Below are positions 1-12,135 of a DNA stretch of 64,000 bases, piece by piece. The notes under the pieces are model-generated. The model searched no databases and was not told where the DNA came from. It saw only the letters and a list, made by a program, of their open reading frames with translations. Each line of letters starts with the position of its first letter. Position 1 is the stretch's first letter. Source of the DNA: Sipunculus nudus (lineage: Eukaryota > Annelida > Sipuncula > Golfingiida > Sipunculidae). A program made the translations under genes and the position numbers. The stretch spans positions 56,591,750-56,655,749 of the forward strand of contig CM049318.1 of assembly GCA_026874595.1 (NCBI GenBank), written 5' to 3'.

Positions 1-841
1 CAGATAGACCCTGTGACCTTGACCTTTGACCTTGTGACCCAAAAAATTGATATGAATCATCCACTATTGGCAAGTCAGCTATATATTCAAGATGGAAGAC
101 CTGGGATGAAAGTTTGGCTTAAAATGCATCCACAGTATCTTTTAAGATGCGAGTTCAGTGACCTTGACCTTTGACCTCATGACCCTAGAACCTATAGGGT
201 TCTTACTTTAGTGGTGGGCGATACAAAGTCACGTTTGAAATCCATATGGCTATCAACACTGGAGATATCAAAGGAGGTGTGTGATTTTCACCAAATATGG
301 ACACATTAAAGGTCAAGGCCACTCTCATGGTAAAGGTCATGACCCAAATGTAAACAGACCTCATCCCATAACCCATCTCTCTACATGTGCATAATATGAA
401 AGAAATCTGTTCATTAGTTTTTGACTTATAATGCTTACAGTACTGTCAAGTGGCTATTATGGGGGTATTAAAAGGCGTAAAAACAAGAAAAGGATAATAG
501 GTGGCGTGACCAGTTTCCGGTATATCACAAGGCTATCCAAGATCTTCAGTCACCTTGATCTTTGGACCAAAACATGCAAGCTTACTTGAGTTATTAAAGA
601 ATTTGTGTTATTTTCAGCAAAAATGGACCTATTCAAGGTCAAGGTCACTCTCCTAGCATAGGTCATGACCCCATTTTAAATAGGCTTTGTCCCCTTACCT
701 ATATCTATACAAATGTAAAGTATGATAAAGATCAGTGAAATATTTTTTGAGTTATCCTGCTCACAAGGTTTTTCTGAGGTGGCGGCAGGGCGGCGGGACC
801 GTCATGAAACCATAGTATCCCGACTTTGTCTGGGGATACAA
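1..841. repeat. Dispersed TGACCT-rich repeat, diverged
   Basis: Contains repeated modules 'GTGACCTTGACCTTTGACC ... ATCAACAGGGTTCTT ... AAGTTTGAAATCCATATG' that recur at 13340-13620, 23365-24240 and 25550-25860. It ends with a GC-richer stretch (773-841, GGCGGCAGGGCGGCGGGACC) resembling the end of the HINE-like elements near 20950-21010. No ORF. Confidence 0.7.
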
Positions 842-889
842 TTAACTTATATTTACTCATGAATATTATTTTTCACACTAAAATAATCA

Positions 890-3800
890 TTCAACCTAAT
901 CCTTTCTTTTTAAGGATTCTTCACTATCCTCACTAGTTAACTCCTCCCCTCAAACACAACCCTGTCCTCCCTAATTAATCCTCACTTTCCTCACTAGTTC
1001 AATTTTCCCCTCAAACACAACCCTGTCCTCACTAATTAATCCTTACTTTCCTCACTAGTTAAATTCTCCCCTAAAACAGAACGCCATCCTTACTATATAT
1101 TCCTCCCCTCAAACACAACCCTGTCCTCACTATTTAACCCCTCCCCCAAACACAACCCCATCCTCAATAATTAATCCCTCACTATTCAACACCCTCCCCT
1201 CAAACACAACTCCATCCTCTCTAGTTAACCCTTGCCTTCAAATGCTACCCCATCCTCACTAATAAAACCTCACTATCCTCATTATTTAACCCCTCCCCTC
1301 AAACAAAATGCTATCCTCACTAAGGAATCCTCAATCTCCTCACTATTTAATCCCTCCCCTCAAACACAACCCCATCCTCACTATTTAATCCCTCCCCTCA
1401 AACACAACCCCATCCTCACTATTTAATCCCTCCCCTCAAACACAACCCTATTATCACTATTTAATCCCACCCCTCAAACACATCCCTATCCTCACTATTT
1501 ATCCCTCCCTTTAAACACAACCCCATCCTCACTATTTAATCCCTCCCCTCAAACACAACCCTATTATCACTATTTATCCCTCCCCTCAAATGAAACCCCA
1601 TCCTCACTATTTATCCCTCCCCTCAAATGAAACCCCATCCTCATAAATAAATTAATCCTCACTATTTAATCCCTACCCACTAACACAACACCATCCTCAC
1701 TATCTATCTCTCCCCTCAAACACAACCCTATCCCCACTATTTATCCCTTCCCTCAAACACATCCCTATCTTCATTATTTATCCCTCCCTTCAAACACCAC
1801 CCTATCCTCACTTTTTATCCCACCCCTCAAACACAACCTTATCCTTACTAATTAATCCTCACTTTCCTCACTATTTAATCCCTCCCCTCAAACATATCCC
1901 TATCCTCACAATTTATCCCTCCCCTAAAAAACAACCCCATCCTCTACTAATTAATCCCAACTATCTAACACCCTCCCCCAAACACAACTCCATCCTAACT
2001 AGTTAACCCTTCCCCTCAACCACAACCCCATCCTCACTAATGAATCCTCACTATCCTCATTATTTAATCCCTCCCCTCAAACACAATGCTATCCTCACTA
2101 ATTTATCCTCCCTCTCCTCACTATTTAATCCCTACCCTCAAACACAACCCTATTATCACTATTTAATCCCTCCCCTAAAACACAACCCCGTCCTCACTAT
2201 TTATTCCCTCCCCTCAAACACAACCCCTTCCTCCCTATTTAACCCCCCTTCTCAGACACAACCTGATCCCCACTAGTTAACCCCTCCCCCAAAAATAACC
2301 CCATCCTTGTTTACTCCTCTCCAAAAACACAACCCTATCCTCAATAATTAACCCTTACCCTCAACACAACCCCATCCTCCCTATTTAACATCTCCCCAAT
2401 TAGTCCCCATCAGACACAACTCTATCCTCACTTGTTAACCCCTCCCCTCAAAAACAACCTCATCCTCACAAACCAATCCTCATTGTCCTCACTATTTATC
2501 CCTCTCCTCAAACACAACCCTTTCCTCACTAGTTAACCCCTCCCCTCAAAGACAATTGTATTATCACTATTTAATCCCTCCACTCAAACACAACTCTGTC
2601 CTCACTAGTTAACCCCTCCCCTCTAACACAACCTCATCCTCACAAACCAATCTTCACTATCCTCACTATTTATCCCTCCCCTCAAACACAACCCTTTCCT
2701 CACTAGTTAACCCCTCCCCTCAAAGACAATTGTATTATCACTATTTAATCCCTCCCCTCAAACACAACTCTGTCCTCACTAGTTAACCCCTCCCCTCTAA
2801 CACAACCTCATCCTCACAAACCAATCCTCACTGTCCTCACTATTTATCTCTCCCCTCAAACACAACCCTTTCCTCACTAGTTAACCCCTCCCCTCAAAGA
2901 CAATTGTATTATCACTATTTAATCCCTCCACTCAAACACAACTCTGTCCTCACTAGTTAACCCCTCCCCTCTAACACAACCTCATCCTCACAAACCAATC
3001 TTCACTATCCTCACTATTTATCCCTCCCCTCAAACACAACCCTATCCTCACTAGTTAACCCCTCCCCTCTAACACAACCTCATCCTCACAAACCAATCCT
3101 CACTATCCTCACTATTTATCCCTCCCCTAAAACACAACCCTTTCCTCACTAGTTAACCCCTTCCCTCAAACACAACCTCATCCTCACAAACCAATCCTCA
3201 CTATCCTCACTATTTATCCCTCCCCTAAAACACAACCCTTTCCTCACTAGTTAACCCCTCCCCTCAAAGACAATTGTATTATCACTATTTAATCCCTCCA
3301 CTCAAACACAACTCTATCCTCGCTAGTTAACCCCTCCCCTCAAAGACAATTGTATTATCACTATTTAATCCCTCCCCTCAAACACAACTCTATCCTCACT
3401 AGTTAACCCCTCCCCTCAAAGACAATTGTATTATCACTATTTAATCCCTCCCCTCAAACACAACCCTATCCTCACTAGTTAACCCCTCTCCTCAAAGACA
3501 ATTCTATTATCACTATTTAATCCCTCCACTCAAACACAACCTTTTCCTCACAAGTTAACCCTGTCCTCAAACACAACCCTAACCCCACTAATTAACCCCT
3601 GCCCTCAAACACCCCTATCATCACTAATTAACCACTGCCCTTAAACACAACCCTATCCCCACAAGGAAACCCCTCCGCTCAAATACAACCCTATCCTCAC
3701 TAGTAAAACCCTCTGTTCAGACACAATCCTGTCCTCGCTAGTTAACCCATCCCCTCAGACACAACCCCATCCTTATCTGTATACCCCTCTCCCTCAGACA

Positions 3801-3925
3801 CAACCTGATCCTCACTAATTACCCTTCTCCTAAAACACAACCCATCCTTACTAGTTAACCCCTCTCCTTAAACACAAAACCATCTTCACTGGTAAACTGA
3901 TCCCCTCAAACATAAACCAATCCCA
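890..3925. repeat. C/A-rich, G-poor minisatellite (~36-38 bp unit)
   Basis: About 3 kb of tandem units of the form CCTCACTATTTAATCCCTCC followed by CCTCAAACACAACCC. The plus strand is almost free of G. Between about 2460 and 3300 a higher-order unit of roughly 174 bp recurs, marked by CAAAGACAATTGTATTATCA. Short ORFs here (e.g. 1232-1426, 2040-2276) are translated repeat, not genes. If CCDC93 continues leftwards, the array is intronic and its RNA is G-rich. Confidence 0.92.
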
Positions 3926-5307
3926 GAATCCTATGACAAAACAATTACATATTCTTAAGTGTTGCTATCCACCCCTTCCAAAAACTGATTCCAACTTATC
4001 AAGATGTTCTGATTAAAAGTTAATGAACAGCATCAGTTAAGTAAATGTCTATAACTTTAACTTAATCATTTACTTTATATTTTCTTTACTTGTACATTTG
4101 GTTAATAGTTATAGGGTTAAGAGCTTAGTTATAAGCTATAGGATTATATTTCCCTTAATTTTGCAGGCAGGACATCTGTGCTGCCATCTGGGGACAAGAT
4201 ATGATTTACTTCAACTATATATTATGTAAATTGACCAAACATCTCTGTAATTTCTGGCAGATTCTTAGGAAGAAATAGAGAATTTATACACTGTAGAGAC
4301 TATGATTTAGAGTAAGTTTTTTTTGTACAATTAAGAAACATGAAATGTATTTCATGAATTGAAATAATTAGGAAATAGCTGAATTATATAAGCACAATAT
4401 ATCTAGTGACCAAAAATAATTAGTGCACTCTGAGAAGCATTCACAGGGTATTCACAGAAAATTTTTACAGTAAAAATAAAGTACAAATTTATTTCCAAAT
4501 GACCAATTTTATACAGCTTTGTTGTACATGGGACAATATTCATACAATGTTACTCCTGAAGTTTTATTGCTTTATTATTTATTAAGGTACCTAGGGATAG
4601 ATTTAGTGAATACAACCTACATTATTTTATTTGCAAGTAAAAATGAGTATTTAAACAAATGGTTTGGAAACCATCTCTGGCAATCCATTTCTTCAAGTAA
4701 AAGTTGAATCCCTGATATCTGTATATTAATACATCATATGACCATTAAAGGAGATAGAAAATACATGAAATTTGCATATAAACACATAAGGAGCACAAAA
4801 TCAATACGAAAAACATTTTTGACATTCTAACAGCAATACACCATGGCTGTACCTGTGAAAATGTATAGATCCTTAGTTCAGCTAGCTGAAGAAAGATGGC
4901 TCTGTTTTCATTGTTTTACTCCCTCAAATCAGATGCAGTTAGAAATTCTTAGGTTTTCTGACAACGACTGCCATTTACTGGTGAATACCATAACTAAATC
5001 AATTAGCATCATATGATATATTAACAACCATATCTGCATTCAAAATGAAACCTTTACAGCACCTAATGCCAAGACCAAAGTTTCACTGGATATACAAAAC
5101 CATCCAAACCCAATTTCTGTGCCACTCTAATGTGAACCTGCATGCAAGACAAATTAAGATGATTTAAATGATAAACTTATCTAAAATACATACAAAATAA
5201 ATTCTTAAGTTAGACTGTACCAATAAGAGGTTCTGCATCTGTTTACATATTAATTTTCATTTGAGAAAAATATATGTTTTATATACTGCCTCTTTTAAGC
5301 GCAAAAA

Positions 5308-5310
<3 letters not shown>
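3926..5310. other. AT-rich non-coding, probable CCDC93 intron 13
   Basis: No ORF above 62 codons, no CCDC93-like exon on the minus strand and no clear repeat apart from short A/T runs. I see nothing else supportable here. Confidence 0.5.

Positions 5311-5360
<50 letters not shown>
5311..5360. repeat. (AT)n microsatellite
   Basis: An uninterrupted dinucleotide AT run of about 50 bp. Confidence 0.95.
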
Positions 5361-5363
<3 letters not shown>

Positions 5364-5639
5364 GCCCACTGGGAAATCTTCAAGCCTCCCTCTGGCCAGG
5401 TTAGAGGTAAGGAAGGAGCATTGCCTGACTTCAGACAAAGGTACTAATTAGATGGTCAGGTACGAGACCAGGTACAGGTACCAAGAGTACTTAAAGTATC
5501 TGGGTAAAATGTGTAGATAATTGAGTTTAATGTTAAGACATTTGCACAATGAATTACAGCATAATTTAAATTTATTTTCATATCAACATGTCCATTTCTT
5601 GTATAATACATGTGCCTAAAGACTTTAAAATAATATGAG

Positions 5640-8600
5640 TAAGAGATACTTTAGCCCTGGTATAGGTACAAGGTACTTCCTGCACATGACATTCAGCTAC
5701 ATGTACCTGGTACTGGTAGATCCCACTCATCACATCCTGTAAAGGTAGAGGTACCAAGTACTTCCTCCCCATTATATCCAGGTACAAGAACAGGTATGTG
5801 GTACTTTCTACAAATGACATCCAGGTACATGTACCAGGTAGTTCCTGCTCATGATATCCAAGTACAAGTACAAGTACCAGGTACATCCTACTCATGATAT
5901 CCAAGTACAAGTACAGGTACCAGGTACATCCTACTCATGATATCCAAGTACAAGTACAAGTACCAGGTACATCCTACTCATGATATCCAAGTACAAGTAC
6001 AGGTACCAGGTACATCCTACTCATGATATCCAAGTACAAGTACAAGTACCAGGTACATCCTACTCATGATATCCAAGTACAAGTACAAGTACCAGGTACA
6101 TCCTACTCATGATATCCAAGTACAAGTACAGGTACCAGGTACATCCTACTCATGATATTCAAGTACAAGTACAGGTACCAGGTACATCCTACTCATGATA
6201 TCCAAGTACAAGTACAGGTCCCAGGTACATCCTACTCATGATATCCAAGTACAAGTACAGTTACCAGGTACATCCTACTCATGATATCCCAGTACAAGTA
6301 CAAGTACCAGGTACATCCTACTCATGATATCCAAGTACAAGTACAAGTACCAGGTACATCCTACTCATGATATCCAAGTACAAGTACAAGTACCAGGTAC
6401 ATCCTACTCATGATATCCAAGTACAAGTACAAGTACAAGTACCAGGTACATCCTACTCATGATATTCAAGTACAAGTACAGGTACCAGGTACATCCTACT
6501 CATGATATCCAAGTACAAGTACAAGTACCAGGTACATCATACTCATGATATCCAAGTACAAGTACAAGTACCAGGTACATCCTACTCATGATATCCAAGT
6601 ACAAGTACAGGTACCAGGTTCATCCTACTCATGATATCCAAGTACAAGTACAGGTACCAGGTACATCCTACTCATGATATCCAAGTACAAGTACCAGGTA
6701 CCAGGTACATCCTACTCATGATATCCAAGTACAAGTACAAGTACCAGGTACATCCTACTCATGATATCCAAGTACAAGTACAGGTACCAGGTACATCCTA
6801 CTCATGATATCCAAGTACAAGTACAAGTACCAGGTACATCCTACTCATGATATCCAAGTACAAGTACAGGTACCAGGTACATCCTACTCATGATATCCAA
6901 GTACAAGTACAAGTACCAGGTACATCCTACTCATGATATCCAAGTACAAGTACAAGTACCAGGTACATCCTACTCATGATATCCAAGTACAAGTACAAGT
7001 ACCAGGTACATCCTACTCATGATATCCAAGTACAAGTACAAGTACCAGGTACATCCTACTCATGATATCCAAGTACAAGTACAGGTACCAGGTACATCCT
7101 ACTCATGATATCCAAGTACAAGTACATGTACCAGGTACATCCTACTCATGATATCCAAGTACAAGTACAAGTACCAGGTACATCCTACTCATGATATCCA
7201 AGTACAAGTACAAGTACCAGGTACATCCTACTCATGATATCCAAGTACAAGTACAAGGTACATCCTACTCATGATATCCAAGTACAAGTACAAGTACCAG
7301 GTACATCCTACTCATGATATCCAAGTACAAGTACAGGTACCAGGTACATCCTACTCATGATATCCAAGTACAAGTGCAGGTACCAGGTACATCCTACTCA
7401 TGATATCCAAGTACAAGTACAGTTACCAGGTACATCCTACTCATGATATCCAAGTACAAGTACAAGTACCAGGTACATCCTATTAATGATATCCAAGTAC
7501 AAGTACAAGTACCAGGTACATCCTACTCATGATATCCAAGTACAAGTACAAGTACCAGGTACATCCTACTCATGATATCCAAGTACAAGTACCAGGTACA
7601 TCCTACTCATGATATCCAAGTACAAGTACAAGTACCAGGTACATCCTACTCATGATATCCAAGTACAAGTACAAGTACCAGGTACATCCTACTCATGATA
7701 TCCAAGTACAAGTACAAGTACCAGGTACATCCTACTCATGATATCCAAGTACAAGTACAAGTACCAGGTACATCCTACTCATGATATCCAAGTACAAGTA
7801 CAAGTACCAGGTACATCCTACTCATGATATCCAAGTACAAGTACAGGTACCAGGTACATCCTACTCATGATATCCAAGTACAAGTACAGGTACCAGGTAC
7901 ATCCTACTCATGATATCCAAGTACAAGAACAGGTACCAGGTACATCCTACTCATGATATCCAAGTACAAGTACAAGTACCAGGTACATCCTACTCATGAT
8001 ATCCAAGTACAAGTACAAGTACCAGGTACATCCTACTCATGATATCCAAGTACAAGTACAAGTACCAGGTACATCCTACTCATGATATCCAAGTACAAGT
8101 ACAAGTACCAGGTACATCCTACTCATGATATCCAAGTACAAGTACAGGTACCAGGTACATCCTACTCATGATATCCAAGTACAAGTAAAGGTACCAGGTA
8201 CAACCTACTCATGATATCCAAGTACAAGTACAAGTACCAGGTACATCCTACTCATGATATCCAAGTACAAGTACAGGTACCAGGTGAATCCTACTCATGA
8301 TATCCAAGTACAAGTACAGGTACCAGGTACATCCTACTCATGATATCCAAGTACAAGTACAGGTACCAGGTACATCCTACTCATGATATCCAAGTACAAG
8401 TACAGGTACCAGGTACATCCTACTCATGATATCCAAGTACAAGTACAGGTACCAGGTACATCCTACTCATGATATCCAAGTACAAGTACAGGTACCAGGT
8501 ACATCCTACTCATGATATCCAAGTACAAGTACAAGTACCAGGTACATCCTACTCATGATATCCAAGTACAAGTACAAGTACCAGGTACATCCTACTCATG

Positions 8601-11600
8601 ATATCCAAGTACAAGTACAGGTACCAGGTACATCCTACTCATGATATCCAAGTACAAGTACAGGTACCAGGTACATCCTACTCATGATATCCAAGTACAA
8701 GTACAGGTACCAGGTACATCCTACTCATGATATCCAAGTACAAGTACAAGTACCAGGTACATCCTACTCATGATATCCAAGTACAAGTACAAGTACCAGG
8801 TACATCCTACTCATGATATCCAAGTACAAGTACAAGTACCAGGTACATCCTACTCATGATAGCCAAGTACAAGTACAGGTACCAGGTACATCCTACTCAT
8901 GATATTCAAGTACAAGTACAGGTACCAGGTACATCCTACTCATGATATCCAAGTACAAGTACAAGTACCAGGTACATCCTACTCATGATATCCAAGTACA
9001 AGTACAAGTACCAGGTACATCCTACTCATGATATCCAAGTACAAGTACAGGTACCAGGTTCATCCTACTCATGATATCCAAGTACAAGTACAGGTACCAG
9101 GTACATCCTACTCGTGATATCCAAGTACAAGTACAGGTACCAGGTACATCCTACTCGTGATATCCAAGTACAAGTACAAGTACCAGGTACATCCTACTCA
9201 TGATATCCAAGTACAAGTACAGGTACCAGGTACATCCTACTCATGATATCCAAGTACAAGTACAAGTACCAGGTACATCCTACTCATGATATCCAAGTAC
9301 AAGTACAGGTACCAGTTACATCCTACTCATGATATCCAAGTACAAGTACAGGTACCAGGTACATCCTACTCATGATATCCAAGTACAAGTACAAGTACCA
9401 GGTACATCCTACTCATGATATCCAAGTACAAGTACCAGGTACATCCTACTCATGATATCCAAGTACAAGTACAGGTACCAGGTACATCCTACTCATGATA
9501 TCCAAGTACAAGTACAGGTACCAGGTACATCCTACTCATGATATCCAAGTACAAGTACCAGGTACCAGGTACATCCTACTCATGATATCCAAGTACAAGT
9601 ACAAGTACCAGGTACATCCTACTCATGATATCCAAGTACAAGTACCAGGTACCAGGTACATCCTACTCATGATATCCAAGTACAAGTACAGGTACCAGGT
9701 ACATCCTACTGTTGATATCCAAGTACAAGTACAAGTACCAGGTACATCCTACTCATGATATCCAAGTACAAGTACCAGGTACCAGGTACATCCTACTCAT
9801 GATATCCAAGTACAAGTACCAGGTACCAAGTACATCCTACTCATGATATCCAAGTACAAGTACATGTACAAGTACCAGGTACATCCTACTCATGATATCC
9901 AAGTACAAGTACCAGGTACATCCTACTCATGATATCCAAGTACAAGTACCAGGTACCAGGTACATCCTACTCATGATATCCAAGTACAAGTACAGGTACC
10001 AGGTACATCCTACTCATGATATCCAAGTACAAGTACCAGGTACCAGGTACATCCTAATCATGATATCCAAGTACAAGTACAGGTACCAGGTACATCCTAC
10101 TCATGATATCCAAGTACAAGTACAAGTACCAGGTACATCCTACTCATGATATCCAAGTACAAGTACAAGTACCAGGTACATCCTACTCATGATATCCAAG
10201 TACAAGTACCAGGTACCAGGTACATCCTACTCATGATATCCAAGTACAAGTACAAGTACCAGGTACATCCTACTCATGATATCCAAGTACAAGTACAAGT
10301 ACAAGTACCAGGTACATCCTCCTCATGATATCCAAGTACAAGTACCAGGTACCAGGTACATCCTACTCATGATATCCAAGTACAAGTACCAGGTACCAGG
10401 TACATCCTACTCATGATATCCAAGTACAAGTACAAGTACCAGGTACATCCTACTCATGATATCCAAGTACAAGTACCAGGTACCAGGTACATCCTACTCA
10501 TGATATCCAAGTACAAGAACAAGTACCCGGTACATCCTACTCATTATATCCAAGTACAAGTACCAGGTACCAGGTACATCCTACTCATGATATCCAAGTA
10601 CAAGTACCAGGTACATCCTACTCATGATATCCAAGTACAAGTACAAGTACCAGGTACATCCTACTCATGATATCCAAGTACAAGTACCAGGTACCAGGTA
10701 CATCCTACTCATGATATCCAAGTACAAGTACAAGTACCAGGTACATCCTACTCATGATATCCAAGTACAAGTACCAGGTACCAGGTACATTCTACTCATG
10801 ATATCCAAGTACAAGTACCAGGTACCAGGTACATCCTACTCATGATATCCAAGTACAAGTACAAGTACCAGGTACATCCTACTCATGATATCCAAGTACA
10901 AGTACCAGGTACCAGGTACATCCTACTCATGATAACCAAGTACAAGTATCAGGTACCAGGTACATCCTACTCATGATATCCAAGTACAAGTATCAGGTAC
11001 CAGGTACATCCTACTCATGATATCCAAGTACAAGTACAAGTACCAGGTACATCCTACTCATGATATCCAAGTACAAGTACAAGTACCAGGTACATCCTAC
11101 TCATGATATCCAAGTACAAGTACCAGGTACCAGGTACATCCTACTCATGATATCCAAGTACAAGTACAAGTACCCGGTACATCCTACTCATGATATCCAA
11201 GTACAAGTACCAGGTACCAGGTACATCCTACTCATGATATCCAAGTACAAGTACAGGTAACAGGTACTTCCTACTTATGATATCCAAGTACAAGTACAGG
11301 TAACAGGTACTTCCTACTTATGATATCCAAGCACAAGTACAGGTAACAGGTATTCCTGCTCATGACATCCTGGTACAGGTACAAGGTACTTCCTACTCAT
11401 TATATCCAGGTACAAGTACAGGTAACAGGTACTTCCTACTCATGATATACAGATACAAGTACAGGTAACAGGTAATCCCTACTAATCACATCCAGGTAAA
11501 AGGTACAAGTACAGGTACCAGGTACTTTCCACTCATGACATATAGGTACAGGTAATTCCTGCTCATGACATCCTGGTCAGGTACTTCCAACTTATGATAT

Positions 11601-11960
11601 CCAGATATGAGTACAGGTAACAGGTACTTCCTACTAATCACATCCAAGTACAAGGTACAAATACAGGTACCAGGTACTTTCTACTAATCACATCCAGGTA
11701 CATGTACTGATAACAGGTACAATCTACAAATGACATCCAGGTAGTTACCAGGTACTTCCTACTCATGATATCCAGGTACATGTACTGATAACAGGTACTA
11801 CCTACTAATGACATCCAGGTAAAGGTACCAGGTGCTTCCTACTATTAATATCAAGATACAAGTACAGGTAACATGTACTTCCTACTCATGATATCCAGGT
11901 ACAAGACACAAGTACAGGTACCAGGTACTTTCTCCTAATGACATTTTATTTACAGGTACA
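5640..11960. repeat. GTAC-rich minisatellite, ~43-bp unit, ~125-130 copies
   Basis: The unit is TCCTACTCATGATATCCAAG followed by TACAAGTACARGTACCAGGT and ACA. Copies from about 5811 to 11270 are nearly identical. The edges (5640-5810 and 11270-11960) are diverged, as in arrays homogenised from the centre. Length variants of 37, 43 and 49 bp arise from gain or loss of the 6-bp step AAGTAC/AGGTAC. From about 9500 to 11230 the units alternate between TACAAGTACC-AGGTACCAGG and TACAAGTACAAGTACC types, giving an ~86-bp dimer. ORFs here (KYKYQVHPTHDIQVQV-type) are repeat translations. It lies in CCDC93 intron 13. The copy number is length divided by unit, not a count. Confidence 0.97.
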
Positions 11961-12072
11961 GAAACTCAGAAGTGGTTACCTAGGTACAAGAATAAGTATA
12001 AGTACCTGGCCCCAAACTTGCCAAAGCCCAGTGAGCCTCAAGCAAAAGCAAAGGAGGAAACACGGTACTCAC

Positions 12073-12135
12073 CTCCAGCAGCTTCTGCTTGGTTTCTGTA
12101 TAAGCTTCATGTAATTCTGAATGTTTCTTCTGGAT
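12073..12135 (-). CDS. CCDC93: CCDC93 exon 13 (last exon in window)
   Basis: Twenty-one codons, [20 protein letters not shown] plus E, with acceptor TGTTACAG and donor GTGAGT. It is coiled coil and fits human HLEELRASHTSLQARYEEAK. The donor is about 110 bp from the edge of the GTAC-rich minisatellite. No further CCDC93 exon was found between here and base 1. Confidence 0.9.

Noticed and set aside
4165-4230. A possible further CCDC93 exon (CAG-bounded) left of exon 13
   Set aside because: On the minus strand it reads a few codons then stops, and has no coiled-coil or CCDC93 similarity.
9495-11260. A series of ORFs with KYKYQVHPTHDIQVQV-like repeats
   Set aside because: They are translations of the 43-bp minisatellite, whose unit length is not a multiple of three, so each ORF stops after a few units. 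No start context, no family.
5640-11960. Regular direct repeats as a CRISPR array
   Set aside because: There are no unique spacers; whole units are tandem copies, and the context is an animal intron.
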